A DNA stretch of 64,000 nt, from the NCBI GenBank assembly GCA_947594425.1, contig CANQED010000002.1, positions 126,364 through 190,363 on the forward strand, given 5' to 3'. Made by a program: the position numbers and the translations under genes. Position 1 is the stretch's first letter. The number at the start of each line of letters is the position of its first letter. Below are positions 11,715 through 21,188 of the stretch, piece after piece. Source of the DNA: an uncultured Ruminiclostridium sp. Its GTDB lineage: Bacteria; Bacillota; Clostridia; Oscillospirales; Ruminococcaceae. A model generated the notes under the pieces. It did no database searches. It saw only the letters and a program-made list of their open reading frames with translations, and was not told the origin of the DNA.

Positions 11715-12932
11715 TTATCCGAGCATTACCGCCTTGCAGCCCGCGTCGGTGAGCAGCTTTTCGGCATTAGCGGCGTCGGTGATATCGCCGCTGAGCCTTA
11801 CGGATATTTCCCTGCTTCCGGTAAGCTTTTTGACCTCGGAGATAAGCTGCGGCAATGCCTTAGCCATATCCTTTTCTATCTGCAAGGTCTTGCCGTCGGC
11901 GATATCGAGCTTAGTGCCGAACATCGCGGTATCTATATGGATAACTATCTCGCAGCCCTTTGCCTTATCTATGCTCGAGAATATCTCGGCGGTCGCGTCG
12001 TATGTCGTTGCTGCCGCACTGATAAGGTCGTCAGCGTCTATCTCGATATAAGAGGCGCTGTTTTTAGCCGAGGCGGCGAGCGCCGCTGCGAGGGCGGAGA
12101 GCCTGTCGGCACGGTCGTTTGCCTTTACGCTCGCGGGCAAAAGATTATAGTCGTACTGCCTGAATGCGGGGAACATCGTATTTTGCAATAGGATGGTCTT
12201 AAAGCCTGCGTCGGATATTTCTTTAGTAAGCTCACCGAAGTACTCGGAGGCTTTATCGGCGGCGGGGTTTACCCACGGCTTGCCGCCCTTATTGGCATAA
12301 TTGTCGAGCCACATCCAGCCCTCGGACGCGTGATAGCTAGTAGAGTCTATCAGGTGCGGCGTGGTGCGGTCTAATAGTGTCGAGAACGCCGCCGCAGGGA
12401 CAACTCCCGCTTTTTTACACTCGTCGACTATCTGCTTTAATGTCAGCGTGCCCTTTATCACTGTATCGGAGCTCTTAGCGGTCTTATTGTCGGACTTATA
12501 CAGCAATTCTCCGTCGGTATTTTTGAGGACGAATACCACCTGCGAGCACTTATCCTTGACTGAGTCGAGGTATTTAGTCAGCGCCTGCGCCGAGTTTAGC
12601 GTGCCGTCGGGCGCGACAAGGGTAAGCCCCTGCTCGGCGGGCTTTTGCTCGGCGGGCTTAGTGGTAGAGGGCGCCGCCGTGGTCTCGGGAGCTGTGCTCT
12701 CGGGCGCTGTGCTTACGGGCGGGGTCCATACGGGCTCGCTCGGGGTCGAATTTTCCTCGGCGCGCTCGTTAAAGAAATTAATCACCGTCGGCGCGACCGA
12801 ATATCCCACAAATACAAGCGCCCCTACTATAATAAGCAGGAGGATTATTTCAAAGACCTTTCTGCCTGTGCTTTTTCTTTTTTTGTAAAGATTTTTGTGA
12901 TTGCGCTTTATCTTAGCGCCTTTTTTCTTCAT
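11715..12932 (-). CDS. Membrane-anchored putative glycoside hydrolase-like protein
   Basis: N-terminal basic region + TM (FEIILLLIIVGALVFVGYSVAP), Pro/Thr linker, then TIM-barrel-like pattern; family call is tentative. Confidence 0.5.
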   Translation of the reverse strand: MKKKGAKIKRNHKNLYKKRKSTGRKVFEIILLLIIVGALVFVGYSVAPTVINFFNERAEENSTPSEPVWTPPVSTAPESTAPETTAAPSTTKPAEQKPAEQGLTLVAPDGTLNSAQALTKYLDSVKDKCSQVVFVLKNTDGELLYKSDNKTAKSSDTVIKGTLTLKQIVDECKKAGVVPAAAFSTLLDRTTPHLIDSTSYHASEGWMWLDNYANKGGKPWVNPAADKASEYFGELTKEISDAGFKTILLQNTMFPAFRQYDYNLLPASVKANDRADRLSALAAALAASAKNSASYIEIDADDLISAAATTYDATAEIFSSIDKAKGCEIVIHIDTAMFGTKLDIADGKTLQIEKDMAKALPQLISEVKKLTGSREISVRLSGDITDAANAEKLLTDAGCKAVMLG

Positions 12933-12950
12933 TGTATGCTGCTCCTTTTT

Positions 12951-13544
12951 TCAGACACTGGTATTATATCCCGTAAGGGCGTAAAACGCCAAGGACATTA
13001 TCCCTATAAACACCATCATTATCGGCATCCCTCTGAATGCCGCGGGTACGAGCGGAGAATTAAGCCTGTCGTTTGCGATATGCAGGAAAAACACCGCTAT
13101 CATAAAGCCTGCCGATATTCCCACCGCAAAGCCCATATACGCGAAAAAGTCGCCGTGGTAAACGTTATTCAAAAACAGCGCGCCGAGCACCGCGGCGTTG
13201 AACACCGACAGGTGGACGTACTTTTTTATCCGCTTAAACAGCTTAGGCATAAAGCGCCAAACTATCAGCAGACTCCCCGTGTATACTATGCTTATTATCA
13301 CCGTATATATAAGCGGCATTACGACATAAAAATATTCATAGTCGCAAAGCAGACCATCTATCGGATAGGTTATAAGGCTCGACACTACCAGCACATACGC
13401 TATACCGAGCCCGAGCCCGACCATATTTCCCGTCTTGCGCGAGGCGTAAAACGCAACGCTGGTGCCGAGCGCACGCGAGAATATCGCGTTTTCTACAAAC
13501 ATCGCGATCATCGCCGTATTGACAAACGCCGCTAACATCGACAT
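12951..13544 (-). CDS. RnfA/RsxA-like membrane subunit (divergent)
   Basis: Aligns by eye with RnfA (NAIFSRALGTSVAF..., FNAAVLGALFLNN, GFAVGISAGFMIAVFFLHIANDRL...VPAAFRGMPIMMVFIGIMSLAF). Confidence 0.75.
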   Translation of the reverse strand: MSMLAAFVNTAMIAMFVENAIFSRALGTSVAFYASRKTGNMVGLGLGIAYVLVVSSLITYPIDGLLCDYEYFYVVMPLIYTVIISIVYTGSLLIVWRFMPKLFKRIKKYVHLSVFNAAVLGALFLNNVYHGDFFAYMGFAVGISAGFMIAVFFLHIANDRLNSPLVPAAFRGMPIMMVFIGIMSLAFYALTGYNTSV

Positions 13545-13562
13545 AATAACGCTCTCCTCCCG

Positions 13563-14237
13563 CTACTTTGTATTGTCGGCGGACTGCTGCTGTTTTATCC
13601 TGCGGTTTCTCGCAAAATTATACAGCGCGCGAAAAGTCCCCGCCATTATCCCCACGAGTATAAACCCGCCGAAAGGAGCCTCAAACGCCGATATATTGAG
13701 CTCCATAAGCTTTATCCCCGCAAAGGTGCCAAAGCATATCATCTCTCTTAGCGCACCGGTCACCGCGCATACCGCAGCAAATCCTACCGCGAAGAAAAAC
13801 ACATCTATCATCATCTCGCCGCGCCGCCTTAAATAAAATCGGCTCTCGGTCTTGGAAAATATCAGCGCGTTGGTAATTATCAGCGGCATATATATACCGA
13901 TAAGCTCTACCGTAAGCGGGAAAATCTGCTCGAGCAGCAGCACGGTAGGGATATATATCACCGAACCCACCAAAGCATAAATAATGACCCTTAAGGTATA
14001 CACTATCTTTTTCGGGACGAACGAGCAGATAAAGATAGTCAGCATAGATATCACCGCGAAGGCTATGGCTATGACCACGCCCTTTTTAAAGGTGGTCGCG
14101 GCGATAACTACGGGGGCGTTTACTATGCCCGTCATAAGCACGATATTCTGCTTTGCAAGCCCGTCGAGCAGACTGCGGTCAAAGCCGCGCTCAGTCTTCT
14201 TTTCCCGTATCGCTTTCAGCTTTTTCGTCGCCGCCAT
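13563..14237 (-). CDS. RnfE/RsxE-like membrane subunit (divergent)
   Basis: GLAKQNIVLMTGIVNAPVVIAATT, IGIYMPLIITNALIFS, GALREMICFGTFAG, PFGGFILVGIMAG. Confidence 0.78.
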   Translation of the reverse strand: MAATKKLKAIREKKTERGFDRSLLDGLAKQNIVLMTGIVNAPVVIAATTFKKGVVIAIAFAVISMLTIFICSFVPKKIVYTLRVIIYALVGSVIYIPTVLLLEQIFPLTVELIGIYMPLIITNALIFSKTESRFYLRRRGEMMIDVFFFAVGFAAVCAVTGALREMICFGTFAGIKLMELNISAFEAPFGGFILVGIMAGTFRALYNFARNRRIKQQQSADNTK

Positions 14238-15519
14238 CGTCCGCCGCCTGCCTTTCTTTATTTTTTCTTTGCTCTTTAACTTGAGATACTTTCTTAGATA
14301 TATTCTCGGCAGCGTCCTTTATGCTGACGTGCCGCTTGCGCTTTACCTTTGTGACCTTGCTGTCTATAGGGGGCATATTAAAGTTGACCGGCTCTGCGAT
14401 AATTTCCTGCGTATCGGTAAGCGCGGGGGTCTTGCCCTGCTTTACGTTTTTGGACACTCGCTCGAAAGAGCCGAGATTTTCCTTTAGATAAGACGCTAAG
14501 CGCTTAATGCCGGTGCATATATTAAAGTACAGTCTGTCAAGATACAGCGCGAGGGCGTTTGTGACAAGCAGTGAGAACACGAATACTCCCTCTATCTGCG
14601 CGGTATTGCGAAACGCCACCGTTATCGCGCCGAGCAGCAGCCCGTATATCAGTCTCCCGCCGTTAGTAAGCGGCAGCGTCTGCGGGTCGTTTGCCAAGAA
14701 TATGAACCCGAACAGCACGAACCCGCTTATAAAGCGGAACGTGAGGTCGTCAAGCGACGGGTTCAAAAGATACGACAGCACCGCCATAACTCCCATACCG
14801 CCTACCGTCGCGGCAAGCGATACGCTCCTGCGCAGTATAAGGCACACCATACACACCGCAAGTATCAGTATGTGGGTAGTCCCCATAGGCCCCGCAAAGT
14901 TGCCCATAAGTATCTCGAGCGGCGTCAGCGCGGGGATAGCCCCCGTCTTTATAAATAAGCTCTCTATGCCGTTAGTAAGCACCGCATTGCTCGTGTCAAA
15001 AAGCTCGAGACCCGCCGACGTGGTGGGATAAAGCAGCACCTGCTGAGGATAGCACATTATCAGAAAGGCTATCGATACCGCCGCGGGATTGAATATATAG
15101 TTGTCCTTTCCGCCGAAAATATGCTTTACCGTTATCGTGAGCAGTGAGCCTACCGCTACTATATAATACGGCACGCTCGCGGGCAGCATAAGCGACAGCG
15201 CGAGCCCGTAAGCGATAGTGGACAGGTCCTTAAAGCTGTATTCTTTTTTAGAAAGAAAGCAGCCTATCATATCGGTAAGCACGCAGCATACCACCGCCAC
15301 GCCGCAGACAGCCGCCGCCCGAGCGCCGTAGCGGAACACCGCCATAACGGTGATAGCCAACATAAACAGTATCTGGTCGCCGTATACGCTGCGGGGCTTG
15401 CGCAGCTTTTTGCGCGCCGCCTCGGTAGTCATGAGCAGCGGCGCGTCGTCTATTTTTTTAAGAAGCTCATCGTTTGTCAAAGAAAAACTTCCCCCTCCAA
15501 ATATCGTCAGCCGCCGCAC
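14191..15519 (-). CDS. RnfD/RsxD-like membrane subunit (divergent)
   Basis: YGLALSLMLPASVPYYIVAVGSLLTITVKHIFGGKDNYIFNPAAVSIAFL; FIFLANDPQTLPLTNGGRLIYGLLLGAI. Confidence 0.8.
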   Translation of the reverse strand: MRRLTIFGGGSFSLTNDELLKKIDDAPLLMTTEAARKKLRKPRSVYGDQILFMLAITVMAVFRYGARAAAVCGVAVVCCVLTDMIGCFLSKKEYSFKDLSTIAYGLALSLMLPASVPYYIVAVGSLLTITVKHIFGGKDNYIFNPAAVSIAFLIMCYPQQVLLYPTTSAGLELFDTSNAVLTNGIESLFIKTGAIPALTPLEILMGNFAGPMGTTHILILAVCMVCLILRRSVSLAATVGGMGVMAVLSYLLNPSLDDLTFRFISGFVLFGFIFLANDPQTLPLTNGGRLIYGLLLGAITVAFRNTAQIEGVFVFSLLVTNALALYLDRLYFNICTGIKRLASYLKENLGSFERVSKNVKQGKTPALTDTQEIIAEPVNFNMPPIDSKVTKVKRKRHVSIKDAAENISKKVSQVKEQRKNKERQAADDGGDEKAESDTGKED

Positions 15520-16163
15520 TTAAGGCTGTCTAAGGCGCTCTTAAAATCATCCGCGCCGAAAAGATAGCTCCCCGCGACCAAAACATCCGCTCCCGCCTCA
15601 GTGACGATTTTTGCGGTATCGGCGTTTATCCCGCCGTCCACCTGTATATTCATCTTATCAAAGCCGTTTTGGCGGCAGTATTCTCTAAGCTGTCTTACCT
15701 TGTCGGCACACTCGGGGATAAAGCTCTGCCCGCCGTACCCCGGCTCTACCGTCATAATAAGCACCATATCGCATAGCGGGAGGTACGGGTAAACGCTCTC
15801 TATGGGTGTGTTCGGCTTTAGGGCAAGTCCCGCGCGCATACCGAGCCGTCTTATCTCGGAAAGATTGTTCTCGGTATCCCCCGCGCTCTCGATATGGATA
15901 GTGAGCATATCGCTGCCTGCCTCGGCAAACCTCGGTATAAGCTTTGTAGGGTCGATTATCATAAGGTGTGTGTCAAAGAACATACCGGATACGCGGCGCA
16001 GTGCCTTTACCACATTATTGCCGTAGGTGATATTGTCTACGAACACCCCGTCCATAACGTCTATATGGAGCCAGTCAACGCCCGCGCCCTCGGCTCGTCC
16101 GACCTCTTCGGCGAGGCGTGAAAGATCCGACGCAAGAATAGATGCGGAAACGATCGTATTCAT
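15507..16163 (-). CDS. rpe: Ribulose-phosphate 3-epimerase
   Basis: VSASILASDLSRLAEEV, DWLHIDVMDGVFVDNITYG, VEPGYGGQSFIPE, VDGGINADT. Confidence 0.96.
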   Translation of the reverse strand: MNTIVSASILASDLSRLAEEVGRAEGAGVDWLHIDVMDGVFVDNITYGNNVVKALRRVSGMFFDTHLMIIDPTKLIPRFAEAGSDMLTIHIESAGDTENNLSEIRRLGMRAGLALKPNTPIESVYPYLPLCDMVLIMTVEPGYGGQSFIPECADKVRQLREYCRQNGFDKMNIQVDGGINADTAKIVTEAGADVLVAGSYLFGADDFKSALDSLKCGG

Positions 16164-16415
16164 TTTATGCCGTCCCTCTCCTTACAAACATAACTATTCA
16201 CATTAATGATACATCATAACTTTCATTTCGTCAAGTGAAAACTCCGCAATATTTTCCTTTTTCAGCCTATTTTACAAAAAAGTCAAAAAAATCGACCTTT
16301 TAATTGTCAATATACTTAAAGCAAGATTTTGCATTATTGTGAATAAAAAGGCAGAAAGTGTTAAAAATAGCTTTAGGCAGGTATAAAACAAACCTTATTA
16401 TGAAAGGAATAACGT

Positions 16416-17147
16416 ATGAAGAAGATCAAATTTGCTAAAGTAAAGGAATTTTTCAAGGGCAAGGGGTTTATAGGCGCGCTGTGCCTGAGCGTTGCGGCGA
16501 TAGGCATTGCAACATATGTCGCATACGACCAGACGTTACGGGATATAACCTCACAGCCGAGCTTTACCCCCACCACCGAACAGCAGGTCGCAAACGACGT
16601 TTCGGGCGTACCTAAGGAGGAGGAAACAAGCGCTCCCGCCGAGAGCGCGGACGCTCCCGTATCCACGGAAGAGCCCGACAGCAGTATCGACTCTCAGCCC
16701 GACGAGGACGAAAAGGCTAACAACTTTGTGTCGGGCGAGCCTGAGAGAATGATGCCCGTGCAGGGCGAGATACTAAACCCCTACAGCGGCGGCGAGCTTG
16801 TCAAGAGTGAGACGCTAGGCGTATGGAAGACCCACGACGGCATAGATATTGCCTGCGAGGAGGGCACGGATATACGCGCCGCGGCGGCGGGCAAGGTGAT
16901 ACAGATACGCGACGACCCGCTCTGGGGAGTGTGCGCGGTGATAGACCACTATGACGGGTATCAGGGGTATTATTTCGGGCTGGATAAGGCGCTGGAGATA
17001 AAAGAGCAGCAGGAGGTGGACGCGGGCGACATTATCGGAAAGACTGCGCCTTTTGACTGCGAGGCAAAATTGCCGCCTCACCTGCACTTTGGCGTAAAGC
17101 TGAGTGAAAAATGGATAGACCCCGCCGAATTTATCGGGGAAGAATAA
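16416..17147 (+). CDS. spoIIQ: SpoIIQ-like M23 (LytM) peptidase-domain membrane protein
   Basis: Single N-terminal TM; LytM metal motifs KTHDGIDIACEEGT and PPHLHFGV. Confidence 0.75.
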   Translation: MKKIKFAKVKEFFKGKGFIGALCLSVAAIGIATYVAYDQTLRDITSQPSFTPTTEQQVANDVSGVPKEEETSAPAESADAPVSTEEPDSSIDSQPDEDEKANNFVSGEPERMMPVQGEILNPYSGGELVKSETLGVWKTHDGIDIACEEGTDIRAAAAGKVIQIRDDPLWGVCAVIDHYDGYQGYYFGLDKALEIKEQQEVDAGDIIGKTAPFDCEAKLPPHLHFGVKLSEKWIDPAEFIGEE

Positions 17148-17203
17148 ATTAAACAACTCGAAAAACACCTTGCGGCGTTTTCCGAAGCTGAAACTTATCT
17201 CAA

Positions 17204-17236
17204 ATGGGGGCAAAAACCTGATGTTTTTACCCCCAT
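17204..17236. repeat. Intergenic hairpin
   Basis: ATGGGGGcAAAAACctgatGTTTTTaCCCCCAT. Confidence 0.6.
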
Positions 17237-17380
17237 ACCCCCTTTTTCTTCCGAATATTTTAGCTTGATATTTTTTATTAAAACCTTTTTCGACAGACAA
17301 AGGGGTATCTTAGGCGATTGCCTGATACCTCTTAATTTTTTACTATTTTAAAATTTTCACAAAAATTTTAAGAAAATATG

Positions 17381-17409
17381 TTGCAAAATCAAACTCTTTA
17401 TGCTATAAT
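17381..17409 (+). promoter_or_regulatory. Predicted sigma-A promoter of cmk operon
   Basis: TTGCAA-17-TATAAT, preceded by TGC extended -10. Confidence 0.65.
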
Positions 17410-17449
17410 CAATAAGAATAGATTAAAATTGAGAGAAAAGGTGACGCGT

Positions 17450-18124
17450 ATGAGCATAGCGGTAGCGCTTGACGGACCTGTCGGAGCAGGCAAAAGCACA
17501 ATAGCTAAAGAATGTGCAAAGCGCCTCGGCTTTGTTTATATCGACACGGGCGCTATGTACAGGAGCATAGGCTTATACTGCGTCAATAACGGCGTCGACA
17601 TAAACGACGACAACGCGGTGGCGGCGGCTCTGGCGGACATTACGCTAAAGATAAAGCCCGACAAAGAGGGTCAGCACGTTATACTCTGCGGCAACGACGT
17701 CACCGACAAGATACGCACCCCCGAGATAAGCATGGCGGCGTCGAGAGTTTCCGCCGTGCCTAAGGTAAGAGAGTTTTTGCTCGAATTGCAGCGCAGCTTT
17801 GCCCGCACCCAAAATGTGATAATGGACGGGCGGGATATAGGCACCGTGGTGCTGCCCGACGCAAAGGTCAAGATATTCCTCACCGCGTCGGACGAGATAA
17901 GAGCAAAGCGCCGCTATGACGAGCTTGTCGCAAAGGGAGAGCAGGTAAGCTACGAAGATGTGCTGAAAGACCTGAGAAAAAGGGACTATGACGACTCGCA
18001 CCGCAGCGCCGCACCTCTTAAACAAGCCGAGGACGCGGTTTTGGCGGACACCTCCGAGCTCGATTTTGACGGCTCGTGCGCACTGATAGAGAATATCATC
18101 AGGAGCAAGGCGGGAGCGCTATGA
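17450..18124 (+). CDS. cmk: Cytidylate kinase
   Basis: MSIAVALDGPVGAGKSTIAKECAKRLGFVYIDTGAMYRSIGLY. Confidence 0.97.
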   Translation: MSIAVALDGPVGAGKSTIAKECAKRLGFVYIDTGAMYRSIGLYCVNNGVDINDDNAVAAALADITLKIKPDKEGQHVILCGNDVTDKIRTPEISMAASRVSAVPKVREFLLELQRSFARTQNVIMDGRDIGTVVLPDAKVKIFLTASDEIRAKRRYDELVAKGEQVSYEDVLKDLRKRDYDDSHRSAAPLKQAEDAVLADTSELDFDGSCALIENIIRSKAGAL

Positions 18125-18786
18125 TATACGAGTTTTTCAGAAAGTTTGTATGGATGGGCATGCATATTAAGCACCGCATAACCGTTATCGGCGGCGACAA
18201 CCGCCCGTACAAGCATAAGATAAAGGGCGGCTACATCATAGCCTGCAACCATCAGGAATACAGCGACCCACCGCTTATCGCGGCGGTCAACCGCGCGAGA
18301 TTTTCCTTTATGGCAAAGTCCGAGCTGTTTGAGAAAAACAAGCTGTTCGCGTGGCTGATAAGGCGCTGCGGAGCGTTCCCCGTCGTGCGCGGCGCGGGCG
18401 ACGGCTCGGCGATAGAGCACGCGGTAAAGGATCTCGAGGACGGGCGGGCGTTCGTGATATTTCCCGAGGGCACGCGCTCTAAGGACGGAAACATCGGCAG
18501 AGCAAAGTCCGGCATAGCGATAATAGCGGGCAAATCCGGCGCTCCGGTGCTTCCCGTATGCATAAAATACGGCAAGAAAGAATTTCGCCGTAAGGCCTAT
18601 ATCTCGATAGGCGAGATGATCCCCGCCGAGCAGATACGGCTAAAGAGCGACGACCGCGCGGAGCTAAGGCGGGTGTCAAATCTGATAATGGACAACATAC
18701 GCCTGCTAATGGACGGCATGAGCGAATACGGCGAGCCGCTGCCTAAGCAGTATAAGGGCGAAACGTCCGAAGATGACAACTCGTGA
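18121..18786 (+). CDS. plsC: 1-acyl-sn-glycerol-3-phosphate acyltransferase
   Basis: ACNHQEYSDPP (HX4D-type), FPEGTRSKDG; ATGA overlap with cmk. Confidence 0.93.
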   Translation: MIYEFFRKFVWMGMHIKHRITVIGGDNRPYKHKIKGGYIIACNHQEYSDPPLIAAVNRARFSFMAKSELFEKNKLFAWLIRRCGAFPVVRGAGDGSAIEHAVKDLEDGRAFVIFPEGTRSKDGNIGRAKSGIAIIAGKSGAPVLPVCIKYGKKEFRRKAYISIGEMIPAEQIRLKSDDRAELRRVSNLIMDNIRLLMDGMSEYGEPLPKQYKGETSEDDNS

Positions 18787-21011
18787 GCGGGGTTGATATT
18801 AAGGTCGCGGACACCGCGGGCTTTTGCTTTGGGGTCAGCCGAGCGGTAAAGATAGCCGAACAGACCGCCGCCGATAAAGGCGGGTGCCGCACTCTCGGCC
18901 CTCTGATACATAACGAGAAGGAGATACGGCGGCTCAGCGCTCTCGGCGCAAAGCCCACAGACCGTCCCGAGGACGCTGACAAGACGCTGATAATACGCTC
19001 TCACGGCGTGGCTAAGAGCGTATACGACCGCATAGAGCGGCTCGGCATAGAATACGTCGACGCGACCTGCCCTTTCGTATCCCGTATACACCGTACGGTA
19101 TCCAACGCCGAGGGCTGTGTGATAATAGCGGGCGACAAGGATCACCCCGAGGTAGTAGGTATAGTCGGGCACTGCCCCGATAGGGATAAGGTGTTCATTG
19201 CCTCGACCGAGGAAGAATTAATAGGCGCGCTTGACAAGGCTAAAAGCATTAGTCAAAATGCACTAACTTTAGTCGCTCAGACGACCTTTAATTCAGCAAA
19301 ATGGAAAAGTTTTCAGTCAATTGCAAAAAAGCACTATACAAATATAAGGATTTTTGATACAATATGTAGTGCGACCGCCGAGCGTCAGGCCGAGGCGGAA
19401 CAATTAGCCGCCAAGTCGATACTAATGATAGTTGTCGGCGGCAAAAATTCCAGCAACACACAAAAGCTGGTGCAGATATGTCAAAAACACTGTCCCGTGC
19501 TGTTTATACAGCAAGGCGGTGATATTGATAAAGCCGCAGTGCGCAATATGCTCGCGGGGTCGAGCGGCGGCACGGTAGGCATTACGGCGGGAGCATCCAC
19601 CCCTGCCTACTTAATAAAGGAGGTTCATAATATTATGAGCGAAATCATCAAGGATGAAGACATTGACTTCATGGCGGAGGTCGACAAGACCTTCAAAAAA
19701 GTATATATAGGGAACAGGGTCAAGGCTGTCGTTGTCGCCGTAAACAACAACGAGGCTGTCGTTGATTTAGGCACGAAGCACTCGGGCTATATACCCGCTG
19801 ACGAGCTGTCACAGAACCCCAACGACAAGCCCGAGGACGTAGTAAAGGTCGGCGACGAGATAGACGCGATAGTCACCTCTATCAATGACGCAGAGGGCGT
19901 GGTAATGCTTTCCAAGAAAAAGGTGGACAGCGTGCTCGGCGTTGAGAAGATGGCTAAGGCTATGGAAGAAAACGAGACCGTCGAGGGCGACGTTACCGCT
20001 GTAGTAAAGGGCGGTATAATCGTTGCCGCTAACGGCACGAGAGTATTTATCCCCGCGTCGCAGACCGGTGTTCCGAGAGACGGGAAGCTTGAGACCCTGC
20101 TCAAGACCAAGGTGCGCTTTAAGGTAATAGAGGTCACCGAGGCAAGAGGCAGAGTGGTAGGCTCTATCCGCCTTGTAAAGAAGGAGGAGAGAGAGGCCGC
20201 AAGAGCCGCATTCTGGGAGAACATAGAGGTAGGTCAGAAGTTTACCGGCGAGGTCAAGTCCATTGAGAGCTACGGCGTATTTGTAGACCTCGGAGGCGTT
20301 GACGGAATGGTACATTCGAGCGAGCTTACATGGAGCCGCATTAAGCACCCTAAAGAGATAGTAAGCATAGGCGACAAGCTCGACGTATTCGTAAAGAGCT
20401 TTGATCCCGACAAGAAAAGAGTATCGCTCGGCTGCAAGAAGGACGAGGACAATCCGTGGCTCAAGTTTGAGCAGCAGTTTGCCGAGGGCGACGTTATCGA
20501 GGCTAAGATAGTCAGCATAACTCCGTTCGGCGCGTTTGCTCAGATAATACCCGGCGTTGACGGTCTGATACACATCTCGCAGGTAGCCGCCGAAAGAGTT
20601 AATAACGTAGCTCAAGTGCTCTCCGTCGGCGACGTAGTAAAGGTAAAGATAGTAGAGATAAACAGCGAGAGCAACCGCGTCAGCCTGTCTATACGCGCTC
20701 TGCTTGAAGAAAAGCCCGCCGAGGAGGACGCTCCCGCTGAGGCTGCTCCCGCAGAAGAGGCTCCCGCCGAGGAGGTAAAGCCCAAGAGGACCCGCAAGAA
20801 AGCTGCTCCCGTTGAGGAGGCCCCTGCCGAGGAGGCACCCGCTGAGGCTGCTCCCGCAGAAGAGGCTCCCGCAGAGGAAGTTAAGCCTAAGAGGACCCGC
20901 AAAAAGGCCGCTCCGGTTGAAGAAGCGCCTGCTGAGGAGGCTCCCGCTGAGGAGGCCGCAGAAGCGCCTGCCGCTGAAGCCGCTCCCGCAGAGGATACAC
21001 CTACAGAATAA
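18783..21011 (+). CDS. ispH: Bifunctional IspH (LytB) / ribosomal protein S1 fusion with Ala/Pro/Glu + KPKRTRKK tail
   Basis: GTG start; IspH Cys motifs GFCFGVSRAV, DATCPFV, ICSATAERQ; then S1 domains (AVVDLGTKHSGYIP, GVFVDLGGVDGMVHSSEL, GAFAQIIPGVDGLIHISQ). Confidence 0.95.
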   Translation: MSGVDIKVADTAGFCFGVSRAVKIAEQTAADKGGCRTLGPLIHNEKEIRRLSALGAKPTDRPEDADKTLIIRSHGVAKSVYDRIERLGIEYVDATCPFVSRIHRTVSNAEGCVIIAGDKDHPEVVGIVGHCPDRDKVFIASTEEELIGALDKAKSISQNALTLVAQTTFNSAKWKSFQSIAKKHYTNIRIFDTICSATAERQAEAEQLAAKSILMIVVGGKNSSNTQKLVQICQKHCPVLFIQQGGDIDKAAVRNMLAGSSGGTVGITAGASTPAYLIKEVHNIMSEIIKDEDIDFMAEVDKTFKKVYIGNRVKAVVVAVNNNEAVVDLGTKHSGYIPADELSQNPNDKPEDVVKVGDEIDAIVTSINDAEGVVMLSKKKVDSVLGVEKMAKAMEENETVEGDVTAVVKGGIIVAANGTRVFIPASQTGVPRDGKLETLLKTKVRFKVIEVTEARGRVVGSIRLVKKEEREAARAAFWENIEVGQKFTGEVKSIESYGVFVDLGGVDGMVHSSELTWSRIKHPKEIVSIGDKLDVFVKSFDPDKKRVSLGCKKDEDNPWLKFEQQFAEGDVIEAKIVSITPFGAFAQIIPGVDGLIHISQVAAERVNNVAQVLSVGDVVKVKIVEINSESNRVSLSIRALLEEKPAEEDAPAEAAPAEEAPAEEVKPKRTRKKAAPVEEAPAEEAPAEAAPAEEAPAEEVKPKRTRKKAAPVEEAPAEEAPAEEAAEAPAAEAAPAEDTPTE
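20710..20960 (+). repeat. In-frame tandem duplication in S1 tail
   Basis: EEAPAEEVKPKRTRKKAAPVEEAPAEEAPAE unit present twice. Confidence 0.85.
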
Positions 21012-21188
21012 TTACAAAGAGGTAAGGCCGAAAGGTTTTACCTCTTTTGGTATTTTTTGGCAGAGGTTTTCCGAAAATTTTAAATTATCGGTAAAAGGTC
21101 TTGAATTTTTGCACAAAAGGTTGTATAATAAGAGAGTGTTTAGATTTTAAGGCAAAATTGCTTTGATATACGAAAGGAAAACAGTGCA

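Noticed and set aside
19809-20615. 268-aa minus-strand ORF
   Set aside because: Antisense shadow of rpsA part of the fusion gene.
18783-21011. IspH-S1 fusion as a novelty
   Set aside because: Fusion is a known clostridial arrangement; only the internal start is reported as a finding.
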